DNA from: Nymphaea colorata
Lineage: Eukaryota; Streptophyta; Magnoliopsida; Nymphaeales; Nymphaeaceae
Assembly: GCF_008831285.2 (NCBI RefSeq)
Contig: NC_045144.1
Span: forward strand, 5,264,268 to 5,328,267
Reading direction: 5' to 3'
DNA: 64,000 bases
Below, piece by piece: positions 9,401 through 23,116 of the stretch. The first letter of the stretch is position 1. Each line of letters starts with the position of its first letter. The position numbers and the translations under genes are program-made. Below the pieces are notes generated by a model. The model was not told where the DNA came from. It saw only the letters and a program-made list of their open reading frames with translations, and did no database searches.

Positions 9401-11236
9401 CGATGGCGGCTGACAGCCATCTCCTCCCTGCATTTGTGTTCGTACGTGGTTTCCGTTTGATTTCATTTTGGCTCTCTGCTTTGGGGGTTTTATTTGGGTT
9501 CTTCTGTTGAAATTGTTGCTGATTTCTGATATTTGGCTCGCCATCGGGTCTGCTACCGCCTTCTGTTAGTCCGCCGCTTGGGTTCCTGCTCGTTCTGTCG
9601 TGGGTCGCAGCTTAGGTTGTTGCTGTTGTCCCTGCTGGGTCTACCGCCTTGGGTCGCCCGTTAGGTTGATGTTGGGCCTGTTTCTAATATTCGCTCATAT
9701 TGGGATCCTTCTTTCCCGACTTGGTTTTGTTTTCTTGAGGTGTTCTCCTTGTCCATTTGTTTCTTGAAAAACTCCGTACAATGTGATGGTTTAGGGCGGC
9801 AACCTACCGGTCATAGGGTTGCTTATATGGTTATCCTACAGTTCTTGTTTCCTTTTCTATATATTGGTTCTAATACATGGTTCAGTCTTCTGATGTCGAT
9901 TATGAGAGGAAAGTAGATGCTACCTCTCCTGCTTTCAGTGTTTTGGTTTCTTCATTCTCAGGGCCGGTTCTTTTGTGAATAATTTTGTTTGACATTCACA
10001 TATTGTTTTGTTGTTTGAGGTAGTTAACGTGATTCAAATCTACATGTTTATATGGTTATCCTAAGTGGACCTTAGTTTGTTATGTGTTATTCGGTATATT
10101 ATTGATAAACTATCATTTTTGTTGAATCAAATGCTAAAATAAACTGCACGTGGTTTGTGTGCTTTTCACTTTACAAGGAAACTATGCGTACTCTTTTAGT
10201 TACAAATTCATATAACTGGTCATTTTTTTTAGGTACAAGATCAAGATGTCTATCTCTATATTCCTTTCCTCCGTTTCTGTTGCTGAATTTCTCCAGGTAC
10301 CACCACTACTACTACTACTCCATATATCCATATTTGAGTTGGAACTTTTTGCTAGCTTTTTAGGTTTCTACGCTTTCTTCTTGTTGAGGTAAGATTCTTT
10401 ATGCTAAGGAAATAGATTCTGTTTGTTAGGTGTCAATTATAATCACTATTCACGTGCATTTGATAAGGGTCAACTATAATTGCTAATCACGTGCACTGTT
10501 TTGTGTGATTTACTAATTTTGGATTTTAGAATTTTGGCCTATAAAGAGTTGGAACTTGTTGCTGGATGCACCTCGTGTGGGATGGATGCATTTGTTTTTG
10601 TGTTTAATTTGCTGCACATTGATTGCTTAGTGATAACTATAATTTTGGAAAGTTTGAATATTGACTTGAATGTCAGCATTCACCATAGAATGGGATAAAG
10701 GAGGAGCTGTTTGTAATACTGTTCTGGCAACATAAAGATCTGCTAGGATGTAGGCTGAGCAGCTGACGGAACTTGCCCATAATAATTGGTTCTAGCGGTT
10801 GTGCACCTATTGTTGGTATAAGACTATAAGTTATATCATACTGATTGTTATGGATTGTTTTTATGTATCACTATCAGTCAATTGTTATCGGAGGAGCTAA
10901 GTTTGTGTTTTTCTGACGAGCTGGTCCGAAATTGGTGCCGTGATTATGCTGGAGTGAGGGTTAAAGTTTCCAGGGTTGTCGAAAAATGTTTTACACCCAG
11001 TTGACTTCATCTTTGCGAAGAAGAGTCCTCTGAGGACGATCTGGATTGCTGCTCATTTGGAGGGGTTTAACTGGGTCAGCATGCAATATCTTGGACACGA
11101 ATAAACTGGAAATTTTTATATTAGACGTAAATTACATTAGCGATTTTGGCGTCGATGTATGGTTTGAATATTTACATAACCATATAAGCTAATGGCCAGT
11201 CCTCCAAGCAACTTTGACGATGTTTCGACTAGTTTT

Positions 11237-11281
<45 letters not shown>

Positions 11282-14200
11282 CTGTAAGTTTCTCTCTAAT
11301 GATGGTAGTACAGCTGGTTGGGCCTGTTGGTATGTAATGGGTATATGAGCTTTTCAAGAGTTGAAAGTTATAGAATTAATTATACACATTACGTCCGTGT
11401 TGTCAAATTTGATTAAATAATTCAGCAAGGCTGAGATTCTGGGAGTGTGATCTCAATCAATAAGCTTTTAGAAATACCATTTTGTCAGGTCCAACTTGTT
11501 TTGTGTGTGCAAAATCCGGCTGTAAACTTCTACAACAAGCATGCATGTTCGAATTACTTAAAGGTGCATTACAACCATACGATAAGAGATCCATTTTACT
11601 TGACATGAGTGTTAACCTGAACACCTTTCATGATAGATTGAAGGAGGCCAAGAGTTCAACACCGGAATTCATCTCTCAACATATAAATTTGCTTAACCCA
11701 GCTTACTTATTCTATTAAACAACTAATATTGGCTTGAAATTGCTAGATTTGGAACTCCCCGAATAACTTTTGCAGGTTTTAACTCTATAACATCATGATG
11801 AACAAGTTCTTTTCCTCATGATAATGGCCACATTATATAAGTAATACCAAAGGTGTCTCGCTTGTGATTAACTTTTGTTAGAAAATGATGATGATCCTGT
11901 CCTTTTACATCCTATTTCAATGCTTCCTATAGACTTATTCTAGTAAGGCTGCATATTATTGTTGTTGTTGTTTGAATCTATACTTTTTAGAAGGTATATA
12001 TTCATTTAGTTTATGAAAATGTGGGTATATTCTTATATATATCTTTGTTCTTTGAAAGTCAAAAAGAAATTTCCTTAAAAAGACTTTCGTTCTCAAGATT
12101 TCTTGAGATACTAATGGTCCTTTTCATAAACTTTCTTGTTCTTCTCCCGTCGATCGGATGATCAATAGTTTAGAAAATTTGGAAAAACCGCTTACCTAAA
12201 AGTCCCCTAATTTGGGAAATTCTGGACAAGAATCTAATGCAGTGAAGCTTCCCCAAAGAAGATTAGTCATCCATCTTCATACTCAAGAAGGTGGGAGGAA
12301 AAGCCCTTCACGTCAAAGAGCAGAATTTACTGCTGATGACACCCGATAAGTTCTTGGAGTTGTTGCACTAGTGCAAGCACCTAAAGCCTCTAAATCACTT
12401 GTTGCTCCGGACATCCCATATGCACTCTCGAATCTATTGAATCTATCGGTAGTGAGTCTCCCTGTTACGCCCGTAAGTTTTCAAAAAGGCAATTTATGAA
12501 ATTTTTAAAATTAAAGTGTGTTTTTGAAATACTACATAATATTTGGGTCGATTTTCAAAGTTTGGTGAGAGGGGAGGTCTATTGAGCCCTACCCGCCTCT
12601 TTCCTTCTTCAGCGCGGACAAAATTTCTGCCCATTAGCACACAATTTCTTTTTCTTTTTTGTCCTTGCCCGTGGAGAAGGGTCGTCTTCTTCTCGCAGAG
12701 GCTCTCCGCATGCAGCTGCTCATTGTTGCAGGTCTGCATCAGCTCCTCTTCCGCATCTCTGTTGAGGTAAGGCGTGGGCTTGCCTCTTTCTATCGCGTTT
12801 TGTTTCCAAACAGCCTGTGTTTCCTGTTTGCCTTTCCCCAAATTGCAGCCTTAGTCTTCTTCTTCGCCTGCTTTTAAATCCCATCAATGGAAAAACAGAA
12901 AAGCAATAAAGGGAGAGAGAGGGGAAATAATGCAGATTCTGTCATATGAAAAAATGGTTGTTCACCTCGAAAATGCTCTTATCTGTTGTGTTGTTTCGTA
13001 TGCTGACACAAACTGCTGATCCCCAAACCAAGGCTCCCATGCCCACATATTTTAAAATGATTGGCTCAGTAGAATTGGCTTCACGCTCTCTTTTTATCGC
13101 CTTAAGCTCCTTTCTTTTATTAGAGACCTTATTGAAGCAGGAAATGTGGTTAAACTGATGATAAAAAGATGATTCCATACAACATTTCTCGCCTATGATT
13201 CCGTCGTTAGGTATTGGCAAGGCTCAGTCACTAACATTTGCTCGAGTGGCGGATTTTCATATATATATATGTATATATATAACAAAGCAAATAGTTGAAT
13301 ATGTTAATGTGAAAATAAATAGACATTGAAGGGCTGATGTGGGCAGTTCATATGTGGCTCCATCAATGATTTGCGTTCAGTTTCAATCAGTGTGGACGGC
13401 TTTTCTGTCTTTGCCCCTGATCTCATTCTAATGCATTTGTTTTGCGGTGTTACGGTCTGTTGGATGCCCTTTTAAAAATTTTGAAATTTTAATTAGAAAG
13501 CCATTTTGATATTTAAATTTTAACACAAGTACAGTAAAATACTATTTGGTTGTATGATCAAAATATCAAAGTAAAAACGGCTGTATATTGTTAAAATCAA
13601 TACATTGTTGCAGATGTGATCATCTCGCTATCGGATAAGATAGGAATGCGGCCAAAATTGTTGCTATCAGCTTGTGACTTGTTGGCCACAGCAGTGCCTT
13701 CCAGCTATGAACTAGCATGCTTTGGAAAAGGGCCTGCTTACAGCATGGATGCTATATGAATATCGAACTTCCATGCGCTGACGTTTTTCTTTGTTGGTTG
13801 CTAAATGCTTTTATGATTTTATCTGTTTAGTTATATTTGGGCCTGTCCATCGTACTTCCTAGCATTAATGACATTATTGGCTTTTGCTTCAAATTGTATG
13901 GTTTCATCTCTTATTCTTGCCTAGTTCTAAATATTGCTTAGATCTTTCCTATAATTCTCCTTTTCTTGTATTTGCAGTTATGACTTGTGTCCTAATCTTG
14001 CTGATGGCGGGTCAAATTTGTCGTGAGAAAGGGAAGCCTCTATGAGGCAGCACATTGTTGTAGACAAGCTTTAGCAGTCGTTGTCTGGTATGCATTTTTT
14101 CCTTTCCTTCTTAGTTGGTGGCTTGCGCTTGTCTAAGACAGCCTTATTGTCCAAAAATGTTTCCCCTTAATGTAGCTCCAATTAATTGTCATACAATATG

Positions 14201-15965
14201 GTGAAGGTTCATGGTTCCTTACAAGAAGTGAGTTGCTTTGTTCTTTGAAGAGGAAATCTGTTTTCTATAAATTCTATAGAATAGCATAGTTTGATTTCTT
14301 TACTAATGTACTTTACATTTGGTTTTCTTTTCATTCGTATTATTCTTGCCTTGTGTGCTTGAGTGTTGTATATTCATCTTGACTGCAAGCATTTTGTCTT
14401 TTGATCTTCTTACATGTGATTATAATTTTTTGAATTTTCTGTGACTTTTACTGATCTTTAATAGTTTAATTAGGAGAAAATTGTTTTCTGAGAACTTTTA
14501 TTATGCTCTACTTTCTACAGAAATTGGGCATAATAAAAAAATACAAAAAAAAAACCAAAATTGTTCAAAAAGTTCTGAATTTTGGTTTTCTAAAATCCTC
14601 TACTACTGTAGAGTAAAAAAAATCCTTAGTTTTGGTTTCAACTATTTACATTATAATGTCTTTTAACCCAAATTTGTGAACCTGTCAGAAATCAAAAAGT
14701 CTGCCTCTGTTCTATGTCCGAACACTTTTTTACTTTTGCTTTCTGCAGACAGCCTTACATTCAGAGTCTAATAGTGTCCAATCCCATTGTTGTCATTATC
14801 ATTTCCCTAATGGTTTTACAAAAGCTGCTGAATAGGACTGGTTTATCCTGGGCTTCGATCAAGGAAAGGGAAGAGCCTAACCTAAACCTCTTGCAAAACT
14901 TTCAATCAGTTGATGACCTAACATTTATGAGAACTCGTCACCGTTAAACCAACTTTTTATGTAGAATATCATACTTTTATAGGAGAGTTGGTGAAGTTTG
15001 TTCTTCTACCCATCTTATTTTCCATTTACCCATCCTGTTTAGGGAGTGGAGTTCTGCCTCCTGGTGATATACCATTTGATGTCAAGAACTTTTGTAAAAG
15101 AAAAAGTTTTTAATTTTGTTTAAAACATTTTAAAAATGTCTTCTCTCACAATGATATGTCTTTGCTTTACTCTTGGTATCTTTCCAAGTAGGAGAGAATT
15201 TCAAGTTTTTGTTGTCAATCAATGGAAGAGGATAGCTGAAAAAATCTTAGATCTGAACAATAAGAAAAACTCCAATGAAGCTTGAGGAAGTCAAGAATAG
15301 GAAATGCTATTGACTCTTGTGTTCAAACATTTGCAATTAACATGAAAATATACTGAGAGAAAAGCCTAGGTAGCAAAATGTGAGTTGAGGGATGGGCTCG
15401 GGGCTTGTGTAGTTGTTCCTCTGCGTCAGTAATCGAGAGTACCGAGTAGACATAAAGTTGATTTATGTCTATTTCGCGAAGATAATGACTTATGAACTTT
15501 TGGCTCGTCGAAAACCCGTAAGGTGAAGCGGGTTCGACACGTGACAAAGCTACACTTAACCACCAAACCGGTGGAGCTTCGTAGTAGCCTTTGAGGTGGT
15601 GAGGTATTCCTTCAAAGGTGAAGGTCGGCCTGAAAAAAAAATGAAAGGAAAAGAAAAATCAAAAGGGATAAAGCTCAATGCAAAAGAAAGAAAAACAAAA
15701 AAAAAAACCGAGAGAAAAAAACGAAAGGTGCCTGCCAAGAGATGAAAGACATTGAGGCTGAACTCGTAAGAATTGAATGTGACAATCTATCGTGGATGTG
15801 AAATTTTGGGGTCAATATCTGCTCCTTTTTTTATTACCGAAGATGTCGAGGATGATTTCTTTATGTTCACATTTTGGAAATTGGAAGATATCCCTTCTAG
15901 AGGTTCGACGACACTGATGCGAAATGAATCCTAATGCTTGTACGGTACTATGGGCAAATGAATGA
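9401..15965 (+). other. Body of block C: intron-like DNA with exon-like islands, gene unidentified
   Basis: The stretch is mostly T-rich on the + strand, with many pyrimidine tracts ending in CAG that look like plant introns. Open islands sit between them. One at about 11489-11718 encodes CFVCAKSGCKLLQQACMFEL and runs to a stop. Another at 14748-14946 encodes NPIVVIIISLMVLQKLLNRT and ends FMRTRHR-stop. A third, at 13617-13759, ends ACFGKGPAYSMDAI-stop. I do not recognise a family in any of them. The other C copies carry the same islands with substitutions. This could be an old non-functional locus or an unrecognised gene. Confidence 0.45.
11236..11277. repeat. (TA)n microsatellite, expanded in this copy
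   Basis: About 20 TA units. The matching place in the other C copies (near 28520 and 37750) is a short mixed TATGTATATCATATAA-like sequence, so the tract expanded here or collapsed there. Confidence 0.9.
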
Positions 15966-16847
15966 CATATTATTTGCACAACATGAGCACTCAAACTTAT
16001 GAATTAAAGTGATAATTTTGAACAATTTCAAAGTAAAAACTTGACATCTCTTGTTATGTTTCGAGGTTTTCTAGGCATAAGAGGAACTAACCAATCCCCT
16101 TTGGTCTTGAAGGGTGTTTGCCATTTCATTAACAAACCATTGGTCCGCTCATAGAATAGATGAAACTCCTCAAACCTAGTCCACTTATGTTGAATGTGAC
16201 AATTTGTCCATCTTTCTTCTATCTTAGGAGAGGCAGATCATTTGGGAACCTGACCCATTATTCCATCTTAACCGAGTGTATTCAGCCCATTGAATTGTCT
16301 TCAACCTGTATTTCAATGACAACCTAGACTTAGGGTTGAGGATATCATGGATGGAATATTTCTTATCTGTTTTCAAAAGTACTGGTTCAGTTTTGAACTA
16401 TGACATTTTTGAAAAGTTCTATCCTTTTGAAGTTGCATGAGTTTTGTTTTTGGCTTCATCTAATATTTGTCTTGGCTTGCAATACATGGTTTTTCAAATG
16501 GGGGTGGAGTTATTCTTCATTGTCACCAACTACCCACCCATGCCTTTGCTTCAACAGCTGGGTCCTTCATAGTTTTGGACCAGGTTAGTATCCAGTTTCT
16601 TCTTGTTTCTTCTTGTCTCATGGTAGTCGAGGCTATTGCAGGAGATGTTTTTCCTACATTCGAGGAGAAGGTGGGTTGAGGTTGGTCCAACATTATATCA
16701 GAATGTAAGCTTTTTTAGGCGTGAAAATGACACAGCTAAGGCTTATTTCAGAATGTCATGGAAAGCTTGTTTTTAGATTTGTTATTGGTTTTTGATGTTC
16801 TTATCCAGATGTTGTGTAGGTAATGCCCGTGAATTAGAAGGTGAACA

Positions 16848-16878
<31 letters not shown>

Positions 16879-17491
16879 TCCCAAGAATAATTCCTAATAC
16901 TTGATATGGCAAGCATTTTATGCATTGCATGAATTCGTGAACTTGATCCTAACATTTTGGGTTTTCCTGAACTTGGTTGCCTGCCAGGCCTGTTGTGGTC
17001 GGTGAACCATGAGCCTCTGATGCCTCAACGACAACTTTTCTGGAAAAACCAAAGTAGTTAATACAACTAGAGACAAGAAATTTCCTTTTTATGTTTGTTG
17101 TGGTTTAAAGCATATGGAAGATATGACTCAGGGTCTCTGTCATGAACATGTGCGTGTGTCTCTCTCTCTCATACCCAAGTAGAAAGACAGATGTGCACAT
17201 GCACAAGTACTGAAGAACATGTATTTGATGATGTGCAGCTAGTGCTTGAATTCTTATGGCATTTCTAAAATATCACAATGCAAGTGGATATGGCTGAGTG
17301 GTGTATTAGTGCAGCCTAGAAGGCTAGAACTGGGCCCACTGTTCAAATGTGCATATATAGTGTTTTTATTTTCAGAGTTAACATGTCAATTCATACAGTT
17401 GAAAGCATGCTTTCTTTTTGTGCTTGTAACTAAATCTTAGTTATCAGATCTAATTGCAGGACCTGCCTTTGGCTGCTCAATTTTATTGCAG
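15966..17491 (+). other. Region unique to block C copy 1, no identified gene
   Basis: Collinearity with the other C copies ends at 15965. The DNA is intron-like. Two small exon-like pieces have good borders: one ends FASTAGSFIVLDQ at a CAG/GTTAGT donor near 16583, and one of about 29 bp (GDVFPTFEEK) lies between AG at 16640 and GTGGGT at 16671. Neither can be assigned to a family. Confidence 0.4.
16851..16878. repeat. (AT)n microsatellite
   Basis: Fourteen AT units in AT-rich surroundings. Confidence 0.9.
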
Positions 17492-17706
17492 GTGGGGCAT
17501 TTGCATTGTACTCTCTGATATGTAAACAAGCATGTAAAGCTCTGTTTTCTCCAAACCAATTGTCATCTGATGCTCAAGTTCAACTGAAGGTGCCACCTCC
17601 ACAGCTTGGGATGTCAATAACGATTAAAGAATGGAAGTATATATGCATCATTGTCACTGAAAAGGATGTTCTCGTGTTTCTTCTTGTTGGTACTTCTATG
17701 TTTTGA
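17492..17706 (+). pseudogene. HAK/KUP potassium-transporter gene fragment
   Basis: After a pyrimidine tract and TTTTATTGCAG the sequence reads, with a phase-1 start, GGAFALYSLICK, then SPNQLSSDAQV, QLKVPPPQL, SITIKE and DVLVFLLVGTSM, followed by a stop. These correspond in order to the conserved GGTFALYSL, LPNQ.xSD, LKVP.PEL, IKERLE and GTSM stretches of plant KT/HAK/KUP K+ transporters (membrane proteins importing K+ by H+-coupled transport). The fragment covers only about 70 residues of a family near 750-800 residues long. It lacks a few residues between SDA and LKVP, diverges in the middle, and ends in TGA right after GTSMF. No other KUP exon was found nearby. It is a captured or decayed piece, not a working gene. 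Confidence 0.75.
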
Positions 17707-20700
17707 CATAAGTGTCCGCTGTCTTTTGATGTCATTGTTGAATTTCTCCAAGATAGTAAGGGTTCAGGTAGTTTGTCATATAGGATTTTAATGCTGTTAC
17801 TATGTTCTAATTTCTCTTTGTTTTTGACTTTTTTTTATGGAACAGACAATTGCTGTACAGATTACCACAATTATGTTGTGCCTATAAAATATTTCTTTCC
17901 TCCAAAATTTCGCACATTTGATGTAGGTTTGCAGAGTTCAAGCTGGACTTTGGCAAGTTCTTGTATGAAAACCTGTATTATAGCATTTTTTTCCTTGTAC
18001 ACATGTGAAAATCTAATTGTAAAGGAAAAGGAAGAAATTGAAGAAACTTGACAAAGTGACTTAAAGTAGAAGAGACCATATTTTCCATATAGGATGTATG
18101 CACTAGTAGAAGCAAATTCATGTTCTTTCTTAGAAATGATATGTGCCTCATAGGGAGAGTTACTTATGCAAGTTTTTTGTCCATGCAGTTGTTTGCCACA
18201 ACATCTCTTTTCTTAGCTGCAAAGTCAGAGGGTCTCCTCATCTCCTAAACACTATTCTGAAGGCTGCTTTTGAAAATTGCCATAAGACAACTTTTCATTT
18301 TCCTCCTATTTTCTTTTTGCTGTGAGCATCTGTCGCTTTGGCCTGTTGAAACGATGCTGCAACAGAAGATGCCAAATATTATGAGCTGTTTGGCCGTCAT
18401 CTTGATCAAAAGAGAAACAAATTATGAATCACAAATGTCATCTTGATCAAAAGGGAAACAAATTATGAAGCACAAGTGTGGAGCAAATTGCTGGCAAACT
18501 GATGATATAGACTTGCTGTCACTTTTTTTGTTATATTCTCAAGTCTTTTGAGATTTTTCTTATTTTATTTATTCTTTGACAAAAGTAAATAATATTTGTT
18601 TCTAAGCCCAACTGATTGAGTCGTTGAATCAGCCAATTCACCAAATGGGCACCCTAACCAGTTTGATTCACAGTGAGGTTTTTATAACACTGATTAAGAC
18701 TGTTGTTGACAGGAAATACATTGGTATACATACCAAAACTGGTTTGGAGCACGAGGAGCAAGTCATTGATGCTGTTACACTGACAGACTGGACTTTGTGT
18801 GTGGTATTCAGCCTGTATGTGTTCCACTTACCTCAGTTCTTAATAAGCTGTGGATTGGACAAATGTTCTTGTGAATTTGGCTTGGAAAATGGGAAACTTA
18901 TTAATCCCATTAGGCTATGTTCTCCTGTCTTGTTTTTCTTTGCATGACTATGACTAGGATTAAAAGTCTTCTTTATAGCCATGTATTTTTGTAATCTACT
19001 TTCATAGCAATAGTGTCTTGTTTATTGAGTGTAATAATGGTAAATTTGTCTGTTGGTGCAAGGTTGTAGATTCAATCTAAGATGATAAGTTTTAAGTACT
19101 TTCTTTACAGTTATGTAATTTATATGTGCAGTTGCTTTTCTACTAACTAGATGTGCACGTATAGATCTTGTTCATGCTGCTAGTGTTCAAAATTCATGGA
19201 CTACACAATTGATGACATGCCCATTGGTAAGCATTTGTTTTTCATGAAAATCAGTTTTTTAAATTCTACCCATCTTGTTACATGTTAAAAATAATGCATA
19301 ATTTTTTGCATGATCAGGGGTATAAACATTGGTCTTCATCTTGTTCGATCTTCTTGTTCTTAAATTTTATTTTGCTTATCGGCATTGGGCCTGCATTCCG
19401 CGGTTCTGGTTGATATTTTAATGGGTTGGATATGCTCTGATTTGGATCCATATCTAATATGAAAGTTTATGGTTGGACGAAATTATCTTTTTGAGGAAAC
19501 TGGAAACGCTTTTGCTCGCATATGTCATCATCCATCGGTAGACAGCGGCAGCAGATCACCACCAGTAGGCGTAGGCGGAGACAACTGAGGTACAAGCATC
19601 TCTTTCTTTCCAACAGAAATGAGGACTGGCCAAAAAGCCTCGGTTTTGTTTGTTCTCTCTTTCTCTAGACCTCGATCTACAACAACTACTGGAATTCTGC
19701 AACAACCTCCATCGATTTGCTTTTCCGATTTTGATTTTTTTTTTCTGAATATCAATTGACGATTGATTAAGTGGTTGCAAGAAATTTTTTTCACTAAGGC
19801 GTCTTCCGTTGTCGAAAGGCGTGACCTTTTGTCAAGGGGACCTTGGTTGACAAGGCAGAGAGGTTGTGGCCCTTGCTTGACCTTAGTCTCTGGCAGAAGG
19901 TTGTGCTGTTTTTGAAAAGATCAGGACTTGATCCTCTTGAACTTGTGGTTTTAAGGGTTCAATTCTGGATTGAGAAACCAACTGAAGTCATGACCCTTAG
20001 GTAAATAGACGGCTCACTGCGTGGTCTCAAATTGCTTGGCTGAATTATTTTCAATGTCCCATAGGTCTGAATTGGTGATATGCCAAAACAAGAATATTTT
20101 TTTTTCAAAGCAAATAAACTTCTCATTTATGGTAATTTATCTAAAAGAACCACCACATTGATCGCTTGTTTAGGATTTAAGTTTTCAACAAATATTAAAA
20201 AGTTTGTGGAAAATTTTGGAAATGTCTTTGCTATGAAAAAACCAGCTGCTCTGTACCGAGATCGTGATCTGGTCCTGATAACCCATTGTCGTCGGATTGG
20301 ATCTCAATGTCGACATTTCCATATTTTTAGCAAATGTAGACATTTCCACATTTTTAACATCATTTGGTAGAGGTCCATCTACCCCTACTTGCTAATAAAA
20401 AAAAGTCAAACCAAAATCTTTTTCTGTAATTACAAAAGAAAGAACCAAAATGTGCGATTTGGCATTGGCTAATTTGTAGATTTAGATAAGTGATTGTTTT
20501 CACATGAAATTTCCTAAAAACGGGGAAACTTTGACACCCGGCAGTTTTTTTGGACGTGCATCACAATTTATTGGGTCAGTAAACACGTATTTGGATATTA
20601 ATTGGCCGGCAACGGATCCACCGATTTACTGCGAGCATCGGCGTAGGAACGTGGGGTGATGGGGGCTTTTAAAATTCAATCCTAATTCGAATTTTAAGTT

Positions 20701-20719
20701 ATATCCTCTGAATTTTAAA
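17707..20719. other. Intron-like DNA with unassigned exon-like islands
   Basis: No complete gene. Open islands include one at about 18711-18830 after a GACAG acceptor (RKYIGIHTKTGLEHEEQVID) and one near 19830-20010 (DKAERLWPLLDLSLWQKVVL and LKRSGLDPLELVVLRVQFW). They read as plausible protein but match no family I know. A G/C-richer leader-like stretch lies at 19510-19800. The last 200 bp are AT-rich and meet the start of the 9-kb tandem unit at 20720. Confidence 0.4.
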
Positions 20720-20739
20720 AGCTTTCATACTTTAGTTAT

Positions 20740-21280
20740 AAAAATTATGAATATTGAACATTAATTGGTTAATTTTTTACTAATAACATATTTTAATTGA
20801 GTAAACTATTATTTCATGATGATCACTTATTGTAAATTATGTGTTATATATAAAATACCTAGGACTTTTGGACATATTATATGATTATACAAAGTAATTT
20901 AATTGATTGATTAAATAAATAATTTTTAATTTGATAAATTAAAACTTTTTTATGAGTTCAAGAGTTTTTTAAGATAATATATTGTTTAAGATTTCCTGCT
21001 ATATGCATAGAAGAAAATGACATAGTTATGTTATATATTATGAAGAGTTTGCTGCCTCATGTTGCACATGGGCTTATTTATTATACCACAACAAAAAAAA
21101 AGTGAGATCATCTGCATGGTATGTACTGACAGAAGACTACTGTTAGTCATATTCTTCAAGTTGAGCAGGAAGGTCATAAGATACAGTAAGGAGATCAGAC
21201 TTTGGTGCAGTATTATGCCTTGGAAAAGGCTGCTTTGAAAAACTTAATGCTCATAGGGATTTATGTTGTGCCAAACAAAA
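20740..21280. other. AT-rich start of the 9-kb unit, no gene seen
   Basis: Strongly AT-rich to about 21000 (TTGATTAAATAAATAATT-like runs), followed by degenerate retroelement-like sequence with stops in all frames. Confidence 0.5.
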
Positions 21281-21289
21281 AGATCATCA

Positions 21290-21900
21290 TAAATAGTTGC
21301 TAGATTCCTTATATGTGTCATCTGAATACTCCATGGCCAAAGTTTAGATGTTGACTGCATCTGATGCATCTAATGTTCCGACTCTTGCTTATACCTACAA
21401 TCATCTAAGTAGGTCTGCAGTCTCTCTTCCTCAATGTCACCTAGAGTCTCAAGCATCTGCTTTAGCAATTTCCTCATGAAGTGATTGAGGCACCTTTTGA
21501 GTACTAGAGGAAGGGGTTATGGCTGAGGGGTGTGAAGTAGAGTAAACTTCTGTGTGTGTTTTGTGGCAGGTCTAGGCAACTAGAAGACAGGTGTTGGGAC
21601 GAGAATGGCTGCCCGCATTTTCCACCACCTAAGCCAAATGCTCTTAGAGCTCAAGTTGCAATACCAGAGATAGAGGCACCTACTGATCCCACTAATGATT
21701 CAGTCATTCTGAGCAGGGCTGAAATGATGAATTACAATCTCTTCACCTATCCAGCACCAATTTTCCCATGGTTGGTGTTGCTTGTCGGTAGCATGGATGA
21801 TGGTTTAACTCATTAAAGTAGTATGTGGTTTATTGATTCAGGAGCATCCAGATATTTATGTGGAAATTGAAATTCATCTTCCAAAGAAAGAAAGTGGAGG
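21290..21900 (+). pseudogene. Ty1/copia gag-protease remnant, copy 1
   Basis: Reading frames carry, in order, LTASDASNVPTLAYTYNHLS (the late gag region of copia elements), then a CCHC-like knuckle remnant RQLEDRCWDENGCPHFPP at 21575-21630. Next comes WFIDSGASRYLCGN at about 21823-21870, the aspartic-protease active-site motif DSGA of copia pol. Stops and frameshifts separate these pieces, and no integrase, reverse transcriptase or LTRs were found. Known role: gag packages retrotransposon RNA and the protease matures it. This piece is a dead fragment. Confidence 0.75.
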
Positions 21901-23116
21901 GAAAATGATGTTCAGAAATACGTATTAGGTGACAACCAGAGCTGGACCAACAGACAGAGATTCTTCAATATCATAAACTTGAGGGCACCAGGCTTACCAA
22001 GAACTCACTCAAGAAAAGCCTCAAATTAGAGGTGCATAAACATGCATTGCTGAAACTTTAAACAGTACAGAATAACAGGCCTTATAGCCGTAAGCAAGGA
22101 ACTCAAGTCCCTCATTTATAGAAGAAAAGAAAACAAGAAGGATAAAGGAGCTGGCTGTTGGGCCAGCTCCAAAGCAAGAACAATGAAGAATCCAACAGAA
22201 ACATTATTTCCTTTGATTACCAAGAACTTGGACAGATAAAACCAAGGTGCCCAAAGCTGAAAAGGTTTGAAAAAACAGCAACTGCAGCTAAAGTTGTGAT
22301 GCAATTGGATCTATTAGAGGTTTTTTGCTGGCTCAACTAACCAAAGCTCTACAACCATATTTAAAAGAAGCTACTCTAACAATAGGAGGAGTTGCCTCTA
22401 GACTAACTTGCCAATTGATAAGGTGCTTTTTCCCTTACAATATTTTTGGTTCACCCTCTTCTTCTTTACATTTCAATCTGTGTCAAACATATAAACTTTT
22501 TATATTAGATAGTTTAGTTATGTGCAGTTTTAAATTGGTTAGCTCTGGCCAGTTCGGCTAACTGAGCCGAATGTGCTATGTCAGAGAAGCACCCGCACCA
22601 GCGCAAATGTCTACATGGATGTGACAGGAGTGCGGCAGCCATTTAGGAGCACCCATGTGATACAGATTTCAATATTGACTTACTATGGTGTCAATAACAT
22701 TTTCAGGGATTGAAAATCTTTTAGCAACAGTCAATCCTCTTTCTTTTTCTAGACTATATGCCCTTTTAAATATCTAAGCATAATAATTTTAAATCCACAA
22801 AAGCCCAACAACCTACAGGCAGTTATGAAGCGATATGAACAAATAAAAAAATAGTATAATACAAGTTAACAATGTTGACATGGCAGTCATATGGAAAACA
22901 CTTGAATATCCTATTATATCAGCTTTTTAAGCTACAATAATGACACAATTTTCAACAATCAAAATGATGGTTGATGAACAGCTATTAGAGCATAAGTTAG
23001 AAGAACACAAAGTCTGGTGCATTAAGTTCTTCGAAAGCACAAAATTGGAAACATAGATATGATAATAATAATATCAAAACTAGCTCTGAGATATTAAAAA
23101 AAAAAAAGAAGACTAC
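21901..23116. other. Degenerate sequence downstream of the copia remnant
   Basis: Short open frames on both strands near 22116-22561 resemble a decayed coding region but show no motif. 22600-23100 is AT-rich with a poly-A tract at 23096-23107. Confidence 0.4.

Larger units (their letters stand above)
8166..15965 (-). repeat. Block C, inverted copy 1 (7.8 kb)
   Basis: Reading this block forward matches the reverse complement of 33002-40745 and, over its right part, of 23769-29707. Its first 0.95 kb is therefore also an inverted copy of 1-1025. It is more diverged from the other copies than they are from each other (frequent substitutions and small indels, roughly 5-8% by eye). The left junction shares CCA with the R1 end; the right junction is near GGGCAAATGAATGA at 15951-15965. 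The orientation given is relative to the copy at 33002-40745. Confidence 0.9.

Noticed and set aside
8166-20719. A complete multi-exon host gene spanning block C and its continuation
   Set aside because: Exon-like islands exist, but none joins into a recognised protein. The copies diverge with stops, and the KUP and amylase pieces differ between copies.
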